From Bacteroidota bacterium (GTDB taxonomy: Bacteria > Bacteroidota > Bacteroidia > Chitinophagales > Saprospiraceae): 41,086 nt of DNA. Positions 1-11,200 of this stretch are shown in pieces. The notes under the pieces were generated by a model, which ran no database searches, was not told the DNA's origin, and worked only from the letters and a program-made list of their open reading frames with translations. Both the position numbers and the translations under genes were made by a program. Position 1 is the first letter of the stretch. Each line of letters opens with the position of its first letter. The stretch spans positions 1 through 41,086 of the forward strand of contig JANSWP010000065.1 in assembly GCA_024743405.1 (NCBI GenBank). Reading direction: 5' to 3'.

Positions 1-2
1 AG

Positions 3-494
3 AATTATCCACTAACAGACTATTATGATATATCGACATTGTTGACAGAACTGGGTATCGGAGAAGCATTAGTTACTGCATTAAACGAAAAAGGGATTCC
101 AACACCCCTTGTCCATACGATGTTGAGGGCTCCACAATCTAGAATGGATGTATTGACGGAGAAAGAAATTGACTCAATCATCAAAAAATCTTCCATCATT
201 AAAAAATATAATGAAGATATAGATAGGGAAAGTGCCTATGAGATTTTGAATGGAAAAATTGAAGAAGCTAGAAAAGAATCTCACCAAGAAGAATTGAGAA
301 AGCAGCGAGATAAGGGGACAAAGGCATCTTCAAGGCGTAGAAAAGAAAAGAGTACTTTAGAAAAAGTGATGTCTAATACAACAACTAGACAAATTGGAAG
401 GACAATTGCAAGGGAACTGACAAGAGGTTTATTGGGCGCATTGGGCATAAAAACTTCCACTCGAAGAAGACGAAAATCCAGTAGTTGGTTTTAA
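3..494 (+). CDS. HerA-like helicase / DUF853 ATPase, C-terminal part (partial)
   Basis: The frame is open from the window edge, so only the last ~163 residues are seen and the true start lies upstream. The segment LGIGEALVTALNEKGIPTP, followed by a LRAPQSRM motif and an EEIDRESAYEIL-like stretch, is the characteristic C-terminal end of the DUF853/YjgR family of HerA-type P-loop NTPases. The Walker motifs lie outside the window. The tail after about codon 90 is Lys/Arg rich with a TRRRRKSSS end, which could bind nucleic acid or be flexible. The family is cytosolic and its cellular role is poorly defined; HerA relatives act in DNA processing. A palindromic repeat begins 15 bp after the stop. 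Family assignment rests on sequence recognition and is fairly firm; function is not. Confidence 0.8.
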   Translation, partial: NYPLTDYYDISTLLTELGIGEALVTALNEKGIPTPLVHTMLRAPQSRMDVLTEKEIDSIIKKSSIIKKYNEDIDRESAYEILNGKIEEARKESHQEELRKQRDKGTKASSRRRKEKSTLEKVMSNTTTRQIGRTIARELTRGLLGALGIKTSTRRRRKSSSWF

Positions 495-508
495 GAAAAT
501 GGGGATTA

Positions 509-667
509 GGGAGTTGGCAAGAAATAACCTACCCATGTTACTTGCTCTTTTTTATTCATTCATCGTTAAAAAGCCTCGCTATACCTTTGGGTATGCCTAC
601 GTTTTTTGCCTCGACTGAATAAAATATAACTACGCAAAATTGGGTTCCTTATTTTTTATCAACTTCC
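509..667 (+). repeat. Palindromic intergenic repeat, family 1, copy 1
   Basis: A ~159-bp element that folds on itself from end to end. Its left arm begins GGGAGTTGG and continues to CCTACCCA; the right arm is the inverted counterpart but partly degraded (GGAAGTTG when read on the other strand). The core carries GTTAAAAA, then ATACC-TTTG-GGTAT, then GTTTTTTGCCTC. It matches the copy at 32072-32230 nearly base for base across the core and left arm, and is the most decayed copy at its right end. Confidence 0.85.
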
Positions 668-1104
668 TTGAGTACTCTGTATAGAGATATGTTTTGTTTC
701 CTTTATTTGGATAATTTCATACAAAGGCTTGATTTTCAGTCGAACATTGAATTAGTAATCTCGTATCTCTGGATTTAAGGATTTTTGGCATATAAATGGC
801 ATTTAATATATATGAACTACACCTTACCCAAGGAAAAAATTGAATAGATTACAATGATTGAGTACCTATTTATTTTTGATTACAGTTGACAGAATTACCT
901 TTTTAATTGATTCTACCTAGATAGAAAATGTTAAAAAGGCGCTTGTTTTTCAAAAACAAATAAATTTTCTATTCATAAATTAAAATCATTAGATGAAGCT
1001 ATGGTCGGTTTATGAATTTTATTAATTTTGAGCCGCCAAAACTTAGACATGACATTTTAGATTTGGCATATTATAATCTTTTTTGTCAGTACAAATAATT
1101 TCCC
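668..1104. other. Intergenic region without a gene
   Basis: AT-rich spacer between the palindromic repeat and the PorP/SprF gene. No ORF with coding character is seen. It holds a short hairpin (TTGTTTT / AAAACAA near 943-959) and a Bacteroidota -7 box at 1023-1030; nothing else was recognised. Confidence 0.5.
1023..1030 (+). promoter_or_regulatory. Candidate promoter -7 box for the adhesin locus
   Basis: TAATTTTG matches the Bacteroidota TAnnTTTG -7 consensus exactly and lies 75 bp upstream of the PorP/SprF start. No clear TTG element is found 17-23 bp upstream of it, so the assignment is tentative. Confidence 0.35.
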
Positions 1105-2061
1105 ATGAACAGATTACACCTAATCTTACTTCTATGCTTGTGCGCGTCATTCATGCAGGCACAACAACTTTCCCTTTTTTCCCAATATCGGGAGAACTTA
1201 TCCATTATCAATCCTGCTTCCGTTGGTACTAATTATCTCTCTTATGGAGAGAATTTAAGCTTTGGAGCTTCCTATCGTGCTCAATGGGAAGGATTCGAAA
1301 ATGCGCCAACTACAGCTACTTTAAGAGGCGAACATCTTTTCGAAACGGGTGGAGCGTTTAATCTTTTATCTGGTGGTTATTTAATCAATGACCAAACTGG
1401 ACCAACGGGGTTTACTGGACTTTATGGAAGAATCGGTGGGGTCATATCGGATGATCCATATTATGGAGGGATTGCAGTTGGACTTTCCTTTGGAATGGTG
1501 CAGTTTAGAGTCAATTCTTCGGAAATAGTATTGCGACAGCAAAATGATGTGCTTTCCGGAGATGATCAAAATCAATTTTTTCCTGATGTAGGATTTGGAA
1601 TATTTGCCTATAAGCAAATATCTGGTGGATTCTTTGATGATGATTATGTGTATGGAGGTATCTCCGTACCTCAAGTGGTCGGTCTTGATTTAACATTTTC
1701 CGATGAAAATGGAGAATATTCAACAAAGCGTATACAGCATTTCTATGGTGTTTTAGGATTTTATAAATTTTTCAACGATGACAGTTTCCTAGAGCCATCT
1801 GCTTGGATAAAATATACTCAGAATGCACCAGTTAATGTTGACATCAATATTCGTTACCAAATCCAAAGAAACTTTTGGATTGGAGTTGGTGGATCAACCG
1901 CTCAAACATTTCATGCCGAAGCAGGTGTATTGATGGGCGAAAATCTTGGATTTGATAATACTTTAAGAATTGGATATGGATATGATTATACTTTTAGTTC
2001 ATTTGGACCCTCTACTGGCGGTTCGCACGAAATCAATATTTCCTATTCTCTAGCTCAATAA
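1105..2061 (+). CDS. PorP/SprF family type IX secretion outer-membrane protein
   Basis: The 318-aa product begins with a signal peptide (residues 1-19, cleavage near MQAQQ). It is followed by the family hallmark LFSQYRENLSIINPASVGTN-like segment and repeated amphipathic strands ending in an aromatic-rich beta-barrel C-terminus (DYTF...INISYSLAQ). PorP/SprF proteins are outer-membrane accessory proteins of the T9SS. In Flavobacterium johnsoniae, SprF is needed for surface delivery of its neighbour SprB, a type-B CTD adhesin. Here the gene lies 157 bp upstream of a giant type-B CTD protein, the same pairing, so a dedicated partner role for that product is inferred. ATG start at 1105 is supported by the signal peptide immediately after it. 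Confidence 0.88.
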   Translation: MNRLHLILLLCLCASFMQAQQLSLFSQYRENLSIINPASVGTNYLSYGENLSFGASYRAQWEGFENAPTTATLRGEHLFETGGAFNLLSGGYLINDQTGPTGFTGLYGRIGGVISDDPYYGGIAVGLSFGMVQFRVNSSEIVLRQQNDVLSGDDQNQFFPDVGFGIFAYKQISGGFFDDDYVYGGISVPQVVGLDLTFSDENGEYSTKRIQHFYGVLGFYKFFNDDSFLEPSAWIKYTQNAPVNVDINIRYQIQRNFWIGVGGSTAQTFHAEAGVLMGENLGFDNTLRIGYGYDYTFSSFGPSTGGSHEINISYSLAQ

Positions 2062-2103
2062 TAATAGATCGTGAATGACCCTGTCCCTTTTTGGGATTGG
2101 TTT

Positions 2104-2133
2104 TCAAGTGTATGCTTGGGGTGTCACACTTGA
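2104..2133. terminator. Hairpin between PorP and adhesin genes
   Basis: Inverted repeat TCAAGTGT / ACACTTGA (2104-2111 and 2126-2133) with a 14-nt loop. No strong T-run follows, so it may be an attenuating or RNA-stabilising hairpin in a PorP-adhesin operon rather than a terminator. Confidence 0.25.
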
Positions 2134-2218
2134 TTTGACCAAAGCGAAAACATTTACATTAAATTAATTTGACAATTATTTTCCCTTTTTCCGAGTACAT
2201 CCCATAACTAATAGCGTA

Positions 2219-5200
2219 ATGAAAAAAATATTATATATTCTTTCTTTGTGTTGCTCCTTATTTTCCATTGGATTGGTGGCACAACCAACTTGGGACATGC
2301 CAACGATTGTTGTTCCTAATATGGGCGACAATTTTTGTCTTCCAATTGAAGTCATGGATTTCACTGATCTTCAAGAAATTCGTTTTTCTATCAATTTTGA
2401 TCCTGATGTAGTCACTTTTACTGGAGCAACTAATTTTAATCCAGCAGTACCTAATTTAAATGCTAGTACCCTTGATATAAGTATGAAAGATCAAGGGATT
2501 TTGATTTTTGTTTGGGCAGTAGATGATGGTTGTAATGCCAATTTCGGAATTACCTTAGATGATATGTTGACGCTGTTTGAACTATGCTTTGATGCTACTG
2601 GAATCTATGGAGACCATACAGTGGTTAATATCACAAGTGATCCCGAAGAGAAGTATGTGAGTCGTTTGAATGCGAACTGTAACGATATCGGAGAATTTTG
2701 TGATAGTACGCATGTGAATGTTGAGGTTCAGCCATTAAAACTGACGACTTCCTCTACCAATGGAAATGCTGGCGATATCGTATGTGTAAGTATTTCTGTG
2801 GAGGATTTCGTAGAAATGATCTCCGTTCAATATTCTATTAATTGGGATCCTACAAAATTAGCTTTGATTCCCAATGGAATTACTCCAACTGATCTTTTGC
2901 CAAGTTTTAATGTAGGACCAAATATTAGTATAGCTGATGCCCCCGATGGAGTAGTGACTGTTAGTTGGTTTGATCCTGATGATGCCTATTCCCTTCCAGA
3001 TGGTACGAATATGCTTGATTTGTGTTTTGAAATTTTAGCTGGTTGTGGAGATGAAATTCCTATTTTAATTACAGAAGTGCCAACTATCTTTGAAGCCGTC
3101 AATAAAACAAGTAGTGATGATCCTCAATTACAGGGTAAAGACATGGGGATTTTTCCTTCCCACGGAGAAGTGACAGTGAACTGTTTTACTCCAGGAGGTA
3201 TCGAAATTAATATACCGGACTACAATGCCAATCCTGGAGAAAGTTTCTGTTTGGATGTAACAACAGGAGCTAATTGGGAGAATTTATCGGAAGTTAACTT
3301 CACTTTAAGTTGGAACCCTTCTGTCATTAATCTGACTAATGCATTAAATATTCTAGAGCAAAATGCCTCTTGTCCTCAAGGATTTGGTTTTGATTTCTCA
3401 ACCTTTCCTAGTCAAGGGTATTTAACATTCCAGTATAAAAACAACTTTCCAGGGTGTGATTTAAACCCTAATGAATTGTTGTTTAAGTTATGTTTTCAAG
3501 CAATTGGACCTGGTGGGTCTTCGAGCAATGTTTCCATTGTCAATAGCCCAGTTCCGATCCTAGCAGATTTGATCGGTGGAAACCCTAATTTTCCAGATAA
3601 TATTGGAATTAATGCGGATAATGGATTGGTTCAAATCAATCAATTACAAGGGATTACGGTAATCGCTGAAATGGGTGAAGAGGCTCAACCTGGACAACAG
3701 GTCTGTGTAGATTTCACGGTTCAAGATTTTAAGGATGTAGAGTTTATGAATTTTACGATCAATTGGGAAACTGATGTTTTAGAATTTGCAGAAGTGACCA
3801 ATTTTGGATTGCCTGATATGTCTCAATTTAATTTCTTAACGACTGTTGTTGGAAGTGGTGCGCTTGGAGTAGAGTGGGGTTCAACGCCGACAAGTGTTTT
3901 AGACAATGAAGTGATTTTTACGGTTTGTTTTGATGTTATTGGTGATCCAGGTCAATGTTCGCCTATTTCTATAGGGCAAGTCCCTTATCCCATCGATGTT
4001 CAGACAACTGGTTCTAATGGGACTAATGTAGGTCTTAATGATGTGGGAAGTGAGGTTTGTACGCTTGATCCATTTTCTTTCGAAACTCATATTGGAGATG
4101 CCCAAGGCACACCAAACTCTATCGCTTGTGTTGATTTTGCAGTGACAAATTTCAATCAATTGACAAATATGGAATATGCCATTAATTGGGATCCAAATTT
4201 CTTAGAGTATGATCATGTGGAGTTGACTGGTGGATTATTGGATTTTACAACGGCAAGCTATGATGATGATATTTTACTAGTTGATGATGGAAGATTAGTA
4301 ATCGATTGGGAATCTGGAAATGGCATTTTTGGTACTTCTGTGCCTGATGGAACGGTTATATTTCAGGTTTGCTTTAAAATAAAAGGATTTTTCCCCAATT
4401 GTGGTCCTATCATTATTTCTGACAACCCACAATTTATCCGGGTTACTTCGGCAACAACTGGACCTTCTAATATTGGTCTATTCCATACGCCAGGCGAAAT
4501 TTGTGCAACAGATGGATTAGATGTATCTGCCATTATTACGGAAGAAGAATGTGTTGGATCGGATTCAGGAGTATTGGATATTACTGTTGAAGGTGGTTCT
4601 GGAAATTATCTTTTTGATTGGGAAAATGATGATACGGGTGAAATGTTTTCTACGGAAGATTTAAATGGCGTACCTGCAGGAACCTATAAGTTAACGGTTT
4701 GTGATGTTCCTAATCCGAATATTTGTCATGATACTATTTTCACTATTGGAATAACTCCTAATGCGACAATAGCCGATGCGGGGCCTGATGTTTTTCTCCC
4801 TTGTGGAGGTGGATTTTTGGCTAATTTGGATAACTCAGGAAGCTCTTCTGGACCTGATATTGAATACTTATGGACAATTGTGGATGGCTCGCCATTGATT
4901 TTGTCTGGGGACGAAACGATTCAAAACCCTACTGTCATAGGCGTTGGTTGTTTTGAAGTAACCGTTACCAATACGGTTACAGGCTGTGTAACAACAGATC
5001 AAGTTTGTACCCTGGCACCGCAAAGTCCTTCTGCTGAATTATTGGATCCTGAAACAATCAAATGTGATCCGGATACGGTTCTTTTAGATGCTTCTTTATC
5101 TACGAATCTTCCAAATTATACGATTACATGGGTTCCTTCAAATGGTGGATCATTGGCTGATCCTAGTAATACCGATGTTTTTGCTACTGCCTTAACAGCA

Positions 5201-7870
5201 GGAGATTATACGATTATTATTACGAATCAAGATAATGGTTGCACTGCTTCGGCAACTAAGACGGTTTTGGAAGATGTTACACCACCTATCGCTGAGGCTG
5301 GTGATATGAAAATGTTGATTTGTGGTACAACTGATGTAGAACTGGATGGAAGTACCTCTTCTTCTGGGAATGAATTTACCTATCAATGGGAAGCTACTGT
5401 TAATGGAGATATTTGTGGGATAACAGATGCTATGAACTTGACTGTTTGTGCGCCTGGAACTTATGAACTATTAGTTACAAATACAGATAATGGCTGTACA
5501 GCTACCGATTTTGTGCAAGTCGAGGCAGATACTATGCTTCCTAATGTGAGTGCAGGTTTGGATAAAATACTTAACTGTGAAGATTTGACCCTCGTTCTAG
5601 ATGGCACAGGGTCTTCTGGGACAGATTATTCTTATCAATGGTCTACTACGAATGGAGGTTTCGTTTCGGGCGAAACAACCTTAAATCCAGAAATTGATCA
5701 ACCTGGAACCTATACTTTAGTCATTACTAATAATTCAAATAATTGCGAGTCTCAGTCTGAAGTTTTTGTTGATGAGGACAAAGATGTACCTGTTATTAAC
5801 ATTGTCAATAATACCTTACTATTGACCTGCGATCAAACTACTGATACATTAGACGGTACAGGTTCTATACTAGATGCTGATATTATCTCAGAATGGTTTG
5901 ATGAAGGTGGTTTGCTCCTTACTAATGACTTAAAATATGAAATCTCATCGGCTGGAACCTATACATTAGTAATCACTAATGAAACAAACAAATGTTCTAC
6001 ATCTGCGGATGTTGTCGTAACCTCTAGTCAGGATATTCCAAGCGTAAATGCGGGGGCTGAAAAAACGTTGACTTGTGCTATGGATACAGCTGTTTTAGAA
6101 GGGACTACAAATGCAAATGCCATTCAATGGTCTAATCCTGATGGGGGAATTGTTTCAGGTGCCAATACGCTGACTCCAACTGTAAATATGGCAGGAGTTT
6201 ATACGATGACGGTTGTTGATACCGTCACAGGATGTTTAGCAGTGTCTACTGTCGTTGTGGATGATGATTTCATCAAACCAGAAATTCTCGTTCAAGCAAA
6301 TGGAATCATTACCTGCCAAGATCCATGTACTGATATTGAAGTGAATGTAATAAATGGTATTACTGATTATTCTGTAGAATGGACAAAAGTTTCGGATGGT
6401 AGTAATGTTGGATCAACCGACCTTGTAAATGTATGTGAATCGACTAGCTATTCGGTAATTGTTACTAATAATGAGAATGGTTGCTCTGCTGATGCAGCCT
6501 TCATCACTCCAGATGAGGATGTTACGCCCCCTATTGCTATGGCAAATAATACAGGTGACGTGACTTGTCTTCAAAATACTTCCGTGATTGATGCAACAGG
6601 TTCTGATCTAGCAGGAACGACTGTCCTATGGTCAACTACAGATGGATTAATTCCAGCCGGAATGGAAAATGATGTAATGGTCAGCGTTCCGAATGGTACT
6701 TACACTATTTTAATTACCAATAATACAACAGGATGTACCGCAACAGCGGAGACTATTGTTGGACTTAATAATACGGCTCCAGTTGCTAACGCAGGTGCAG
6801 ATGTACCTAAAGATTGTGGTGTTGATATCGTAACACTAGATGGTACAGCTTCAACCATGGGGGGAAATATTTCGTATCAATGGTATTTTTTAAATACAAT
6901 AAATGAGATTCCTGGAGCAACGAATACAACCGTTGATGTAAGTGATGTCGGAGAATATATTTTGATTGTTACAAATGATGATAACGGTTGTACAGCTGAA
7001 AGTTTTTCGAATGTATTTGACTCAATGGAGGGGGGTGATCCTGCTCAAGCTATAGTCACGGATATGGAACCTTGTACAGATATCAGCTTTCTTTCAGGTA
7101 ATCTCCCTGATGGTGCGACAGGAATTTGGTCTTTAGTTTCTGGATCAGCTGATTTATCAGGTGTTGATTTAACGAGTCCCGATATAATGGTCAGTGGTTT
7201 ACAAGTGGGCACAGCAGTATTTGAATGGACTTTGTCTCTGGGCGTTTGTGACAATTATTCTTCTGCACTGGTGAGTGTAGAAGTTATAAGTATAGAACCT
7301 GATGCAAAACCTGATGTAGTGTCAGTTAAGCCGGATGATAGTCGTACGGTCATAATCAATGCTTTAGAGAATGATGAATATAGTGGAGGTAGTATTAATT
7401 TTAGTATTGTTTCTAATCCAGATGTAGGTACCATTGATAATATTGACTTAGAAAATGGTATAATAACTTATTCCGCACCAGCTGGATTTTTTGGGGCAGT
7501 TGAAATAGCCTATGAAATTTGTGATAAGGAATGTCCAGACCAATGTGATGTTACTTTTATTCAGATAACATACATTTTACCTGATGCTGTTAACTGTGAC
7601 GAAGTGCCGAGTGGGATTACACCGAATGGAGATGGTGTAAATGACGAATTTTATATCGCGACAGGTATTGACTTTATTTACCCAGATAATAGCCTAATCA
7701 TTTTCAATCGATGGGGTGATGTGGTTTATGAAAAGAGCCCCTACACGAATGATTGGAGAGGAACGAACGAATCTGGTGATGATTTACCGGCTGGAACGTA
7801 TTATTATATCTTAAGATTGGATTTGGGGCAAAGTGAAATTTGCAAGGGAGATATCACGATAATGAGATAG
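2219..7870 (+). CDS. Giant T9SS type-B surface protein with five cohesin-like modules and PKD/Ig repeats
   Basis: 1,883 aa. Signal peptide residues 1-21 (cut after LVAQ). Five cohesin-like modules begin near residues 34, 181, 337, 490 and 627. Each has a C(V/L)-x-(V/F)-x-V-x-x-F opening, an F-(S/T)-(I/L)-x-(F/W)-(D/N/E) strand and a closing LCF or VCF strand. A SprB-like repeat (GSGNYLFDW, ~774-830) follows. Then come about nine ~85-aa PKD/Ig-like units (~851-1600) with a recurring (N)AG-x-D...L(T)C...LDGT pattern and Y(T/I)(L/I)-x-(I/V)TN closures. A cadherin/Ig-like unit (~1697-1780) precedes a CHU_C gliding-motility-type C-terminal domain (~1790-1883: GITPNGDGVNDEF, IIFNRWGDVVYE, AGTYYYIL). 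The C-terminal domain marks T9SS export with type-B sorting, consistent with the PorP/SprF gene upstream. Inferred role: long cell-surface adhesin or scaffold. A cell-surface receptor for dockerin-bearing proteins is possible given the next gene. Confidence 0.88.
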   Translation: MKKILYILSLCCSLFSIGLVAQPTWDMPTIVVPNMGDNFCLPIEVMDFTDLQEIRFSINFDPDVVTFTGATNFNPAVPNLNASTLDISMKDQGILIFVWAVDDGCNANFGITLDDMLTLFELCFDATGIYGDHTVVNITSDPEEKYVSRLNANCNDIGEFCDSTHVNVEVQPLKLTTSSTNGNAGDIVCVSISVEDFVEMISVQYSINWDPTKLALIPNGITPTDLLPSFNVGPNISIADAPDGVVTVSWFDPDDAYSLPDGTNMLDLCFEILAGCGDEIPILITEVPTIFEAVNKTSSDDPQLQGKDMGIFPSHGEVTVNCFTPGGIEINIPDYNANPGESFCLDVTTGANWENLSEVNFTLSWNPSVINLTNALNILEQNASCPQGFGFDFSTFPSQGYLTFQYKNNFPGCDLNPNELLFKLCFQAIGPGGSSSNVSIVNSPVPILADLIGGNPNFPDNIGINADNGLVQINQLQGITVIAEMGEEAQPGQQVCVDFTVQDFKDVEFMNFTINWETDVLEFAEVTNFGLPDMSQFNFLTTVVGSGALGVEWGSTPTSVLDNEVIFTVCFDVIGDPGQCSPISIGQVPYPIDVQTTGSNGTNVGLNDVGSEVCTLDPFSFETHIGDAQGTPNSIACVDFAVTNFNQLTNMEYAINWDPNFLEYDHVELTGGLLDFTTASYDDDILLVDDGRLVIDWESGNGIFGTSVPDGTVIFQVCFKIKGFFPNCGPIIISDNPQFIRVTSATTGPSNIGLFHTPGEICATDGLDVSAIITEEECVGSDSGVLDITVEGGSGNYLFDWENDDTGEMFSTEDLNGVPAGTYKLTVCDVPNPNICHDTIFTIGITPNATIADAGPDVFLPCGGGFLANLDNSGSSSGPDIEYLWTIVDGSPLILSGDETIQNPTVIGVGCFEVTVTNTVTGCVTTDQVCTLAPQSPSAELLDPETIKCDPDTVLLDASLSTNLPNYTITWVPSNGGSLADPSNTDVFATALTAGDYTIIITNQDNGCTASATKTVLEDVTPPIAEAGDMKMLICGTTDVELDGSTSSSGNEFTYQWEATVNGDICGITDAMNLTVCAPGTYELLVTNTDNGCTATDFVQVEADTMLPNVSAGLDKILNCEDLTLVLDGTGSSGTDYSYQWSTTNGGFVSGETTLNPEIDQPGTYTLVITNNSNNCESQSEVFVDEDKDVPVINIVNNTLLLTCDQTTDTLDGTGSILDADIISEWFDEGGLLLTNDLKYEISSAGTYTLVITNETNKCSTSADVVVTSSQDIPSVNAGAEKTLTCAMDTAVLEGTTNANAIQWSNPDGGIVSGANTLTPTVNMAGVYTMTVVDTVTGCLAVSTVVVDDDFIKPEILVQANGIITCQDPCTDIEVNVINGITDYSVEWTKVSDGSNVGSTDLVNVCESTSYSVIVTNNENGCSADAAFITPDEDVTPPIAMANNTGDVTCLQNTSVIDATGSDLAGTTVLWSTTDGLIPAGMENDVMVSVPNGTYTILITNNTTGCTATAETIVGLNNTAPVANAGADVPKDCGVDIVTLDGTASTMGGNISYQWYFLNTINEIPGATNTTVDVSDVGEYILIVTNDDNGCTAESFSNVFDSMEGGDPAQAIVTDMEPCTDISFLSGNLPDGATGIWSLVSGSADLSGVDLTSPDIMVSGLQVGTAVFEWTLSLGVCDNYSSALVSVEVISIEPDAKPDVVSVKPDDSRTVIINALENDEYSGGSINFSIVSNPDVGTIDNIDLENGIITYSAPAGFFGAVEIAYEICDKECPDQCDVTFIQITYILPDAVNCDEVPSGITPNGDGVNDEFYIATGIDFIYPDNSLIIFNRWGDVVYEKSPYTNDWRGTNESGDDLPAGTYYYILRLDLGQSEICKGDITIMR

Positions 7871-7900
7871 TTATGTATTTATTTTAAAATTATAAAAAAA

Positions 7901-7940
7901 AGACCTTGCCTGATTTTTTTCAGCAAGGTCTTTTCTGTTT
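7901..7940 (+). terminator. Rho-independent terminator after the type-B adhesin gene
   Basis: Stem AGACCTTGC(C)TGA / TCAGCAAGGTCT with a T-rich loop, one bulged C, and a following TTTTCTGTTTT run, 30 bp past the stop codon. It separates this gene from the following one. Confidence 0.8.
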
Positions 7941-8288
7941 TAAACTAATATATAGAACTAACTATAAAATTCTATTATGGAAATCCCCCAATAATTTTAG
8001 GACTTTCAATTTCGTAGGTTTTTAACAATTGGTTGCACAGGAAATGAATATTTCCTAATTTAGCATTTCTTTTTGAGGATTAGCAACATCCAATCTTTTT
8101 CTACGTAAGATTTCTAAGATTACTTTCCCAAGCCGGTTATCGCTAGTTTTACTTTTTTAAAGTATAAACCATTGAAGAACAATAATTTACCTGATATTAA
8201 ATTATTTTTTTGACAAAACCTTTAATAATTAGTTTAAATTTTGTGTCATAATATTTTAAGTAAAAGGTATCTTTAATAGAATAATTCC
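7941..8288. other. Intergenic region before the dockerin/cohesin protein
   Basis: AT-rich, with no coding signal apart from a near-consensus promoter at 8210-8243. Nothing else was recognised. Confidence 0.4.
8210..8243 (+). promoter_or_regulatory. Candidate promoter for the dockerin/cohesin protein
   Basis: TTG at 8210-8212 and TAAATTTTG at 8235-8243 (TA-N3-TTTG, one base longer than consensus) with a 22-bp spacer. It lies about 45 bp upstream of the GTG start. Confidence 0.35.
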
Positions 8289-11200
8289 GTGAAAGTAGTT
8301 GTACACCATGTGAAACATATACTCCTATTTTTAGGGCTAACTTGTTATGTCCTGCCTTTATTTGCCTTCTCGGAAAATAATATTAATCCGCTTTCCGCTT
8401 TTTCTTGTAATGCCTTGGTTCACGTTTCTTTTGATAATTCTTGTTCTGCTTTGATTACTCCTGATATGATTTTGGAAGGAGTCAATTCTGGGTTTGATGA
8501 TTATGAAGTGAGTATAGAAGATCAACAAAATAATGAGGTATTAAATCCGGTCACAGGTAGTTATTTAGGTGAAACTTTAATTGTGACCGTAACCCATTTA
8601 CCTGATAGTAATTCTTGTTGGGGCGAAATATTTTTGGAAGACAAAAGTGTACCCCAAATTTTTTGTTTTGATGTAGAGATACCGTGTTTTCAAGATATCA
8701 ATACGATACCTTTTCCACCTGCTTCCGATAATTGTGATCCAAGCCCTAATGTTAATTTAATCGATGAGGTAATTGATGAATCAGACCCTTGTAATGGGGT
8801 GGTGATCACTCGAACATTTATTGCAATTGATGAATCAGGAAATGAATCTCTTCCTTGCACTCAAACGATCACTACAAAATTACCTCCTTTACCAGATTTT
8901 CCAGATGATATTGTTTGGAATTGTGAAGATTACCTGAATCATACAAATGTAGTTGGGGCAACGGAACTGACAAATAATCTATCAAATACAGGCTCTGGGA
9001 TTCCAGATGTGGCTATAGGTAATTATTGTCCATATAATGTTGGTCATAGTGATATTATATTACCAGCATGTGGCGAAAGCTTTAAGATTATTCGCAGTTG
9101 GACGATTTTGAATTGGTGTACTAGCGAAGTGATCACTCAAGATATAAATGGAGATGATAATGTTCAATTAATAGATGTTTTGGATCAAAAGGCGCCGTTG
9201 ATTGAATTAGACTCTTTTGCTGTAAGTGCCAATATATCTGGTGTGCATCCTATTGAGTGTAAATCTCAAGATTTCTTGCCTGCGCCACAGATTTTAGAAG
9301 AATGTGGAAATTGGGCTTTGAAAATTTTTACCCCTATAGGAGAGGCAGTTTATGTTAACGGAAGTAATGGAACCGAAGGTGGTTTTATTCCAACTCCGGG
9401 TTTAGGTTTAGGGTTTCATGATATCTATTATGAGGCAATTGATGATTGTGGTAATGTTGCAATAGATACTGTTGTCATTGAAGTAATTGATGATGTCGCT
9501 CCTATTCCAGTTTGTGATAAATTAACCGAAGTATCCTTGACTATCGATGGGATTGCAGAATTAAATGCAGATGTTTTCGATGACGGAAGTCATGATAATT
9601 GTTGCATTGACTATTTTGAGATAGCTCCAATGGTTGATAATTGTGGAAATGGCACTGGGTTCAGTCCTACCATTATATTGTGTTGTAATGATGTTTCTGA
9701 GGATACGGTTCAAGCTATTGTTAGAGTTTATGATTGTGCAGGTAATTTTAATGACTGTATGGTCGAAATAAATGTGGTCGACAAAATCAATCCTGAGCTT
9801 ATTAATTGTCCTCCTCCTCAAACGATAGATTGCGATTTTTATAAAGATAATTTAGAAACGCCATTAAATATTAATGATTATTCTGGTTTAGGACAATTTG
9901 GTAATCCAACATTTTTAGATAATTGCAATTTGTTATTCACTGAATTATCTGTAACCGAAAATATCAACCCTTGTGGTGAAGGTGCATTAATTCGAAAATG
10001 GGTCGTTACAGATCCTTCTTTCAATACTCCTGTCGAATGTACCCAATTCATTTTTGTAGAGCATGTATCAGATTGGGTTGTTCAATTTCCAGATGATATT
10101 TTGGGTACCTGTACAGAAACTTTACCTGACTCTGGGGAACCAGAAATTTTCCAAGAATCTTGTGAATTAATTGCGGTGTCCTATGAAGATCAACTTTTCA
10201 ATGTTGTCCAAGATGCTTGTTTTAAAATAAAACGAACATGGACCGTTGTTAATTGGTGTCAGGTGGGCTCAGAAATTGATGATGAGGTCGTTGAAAGTTC
10301 AGAAATTAACCTATTAACTGATTTAAATGGAAATGGTATTTTGGAGGAGCGAGTCTTTCAAGATGGTTTAAATACTCAAAATTTTGATCCAACTGCCTAT
10401 TTATATGGGGCAATACCCGATGGATATATTACTTATGAGCAAGATATTAAAGTAATTGACGATACAGATCCGATTATTAATTGTCCACCACTAACGGAGG
10501 TTTGTATCGAGTCATCAGATTGTTTCGCAACAGTTGAACTACCTCAGCCCGAACTAATTGATTGCAGCGAGCAACTTACTTTGACTGCAAATGGTGACCT
10601 TGGATCAGGGCTAGATCCATTTACCAATGTTCCTTCAGGTAATTATACAATGATTTATTCAGTATCAGATAATTGCGGGAATGCGAATTCCTGCCAATTT
10701 GATATTTCTGTTAAGGATTGTAAAAATCCAACACCCTATTGTTTGAATGGACTTATAGTCGAATTGGGACAAAATGCTCAGTTAGATATTTGGGCAAAAG
10801 ATTTTGATGCAGGGAGTTATGATAATTGTTCGACTGAATTGTTTTGGTCTTTCTCTGCAGATACAAATGATGCTATGATGACTGTCGATTGTTTTGATAT
10901 TGGGGAGGTCATTATTACTATTTGGGTAACAGACGAAGCTGGAAATCATGCCTTGTGTGAAACCTTTGTTTTTGTTGAAGATAATATGGGGGCTTGTATG
11001 GGACCTCCTCTTATTGTAGGTATCGTAGAAAATGAAAAAGGACAAGGTATCAAGGAGGTGGAAGTAAGTTTGAGCGGAGATACTTCAGCTGTTTTTACGA
11101 CTATTTCGGATGGTTATTACCAATTTGAGGAGCTAATTGCAGGGAATGACTATACCGTATCTCCTGCAAAAAATACGGATTACTTGAATGGCGTGACTAC

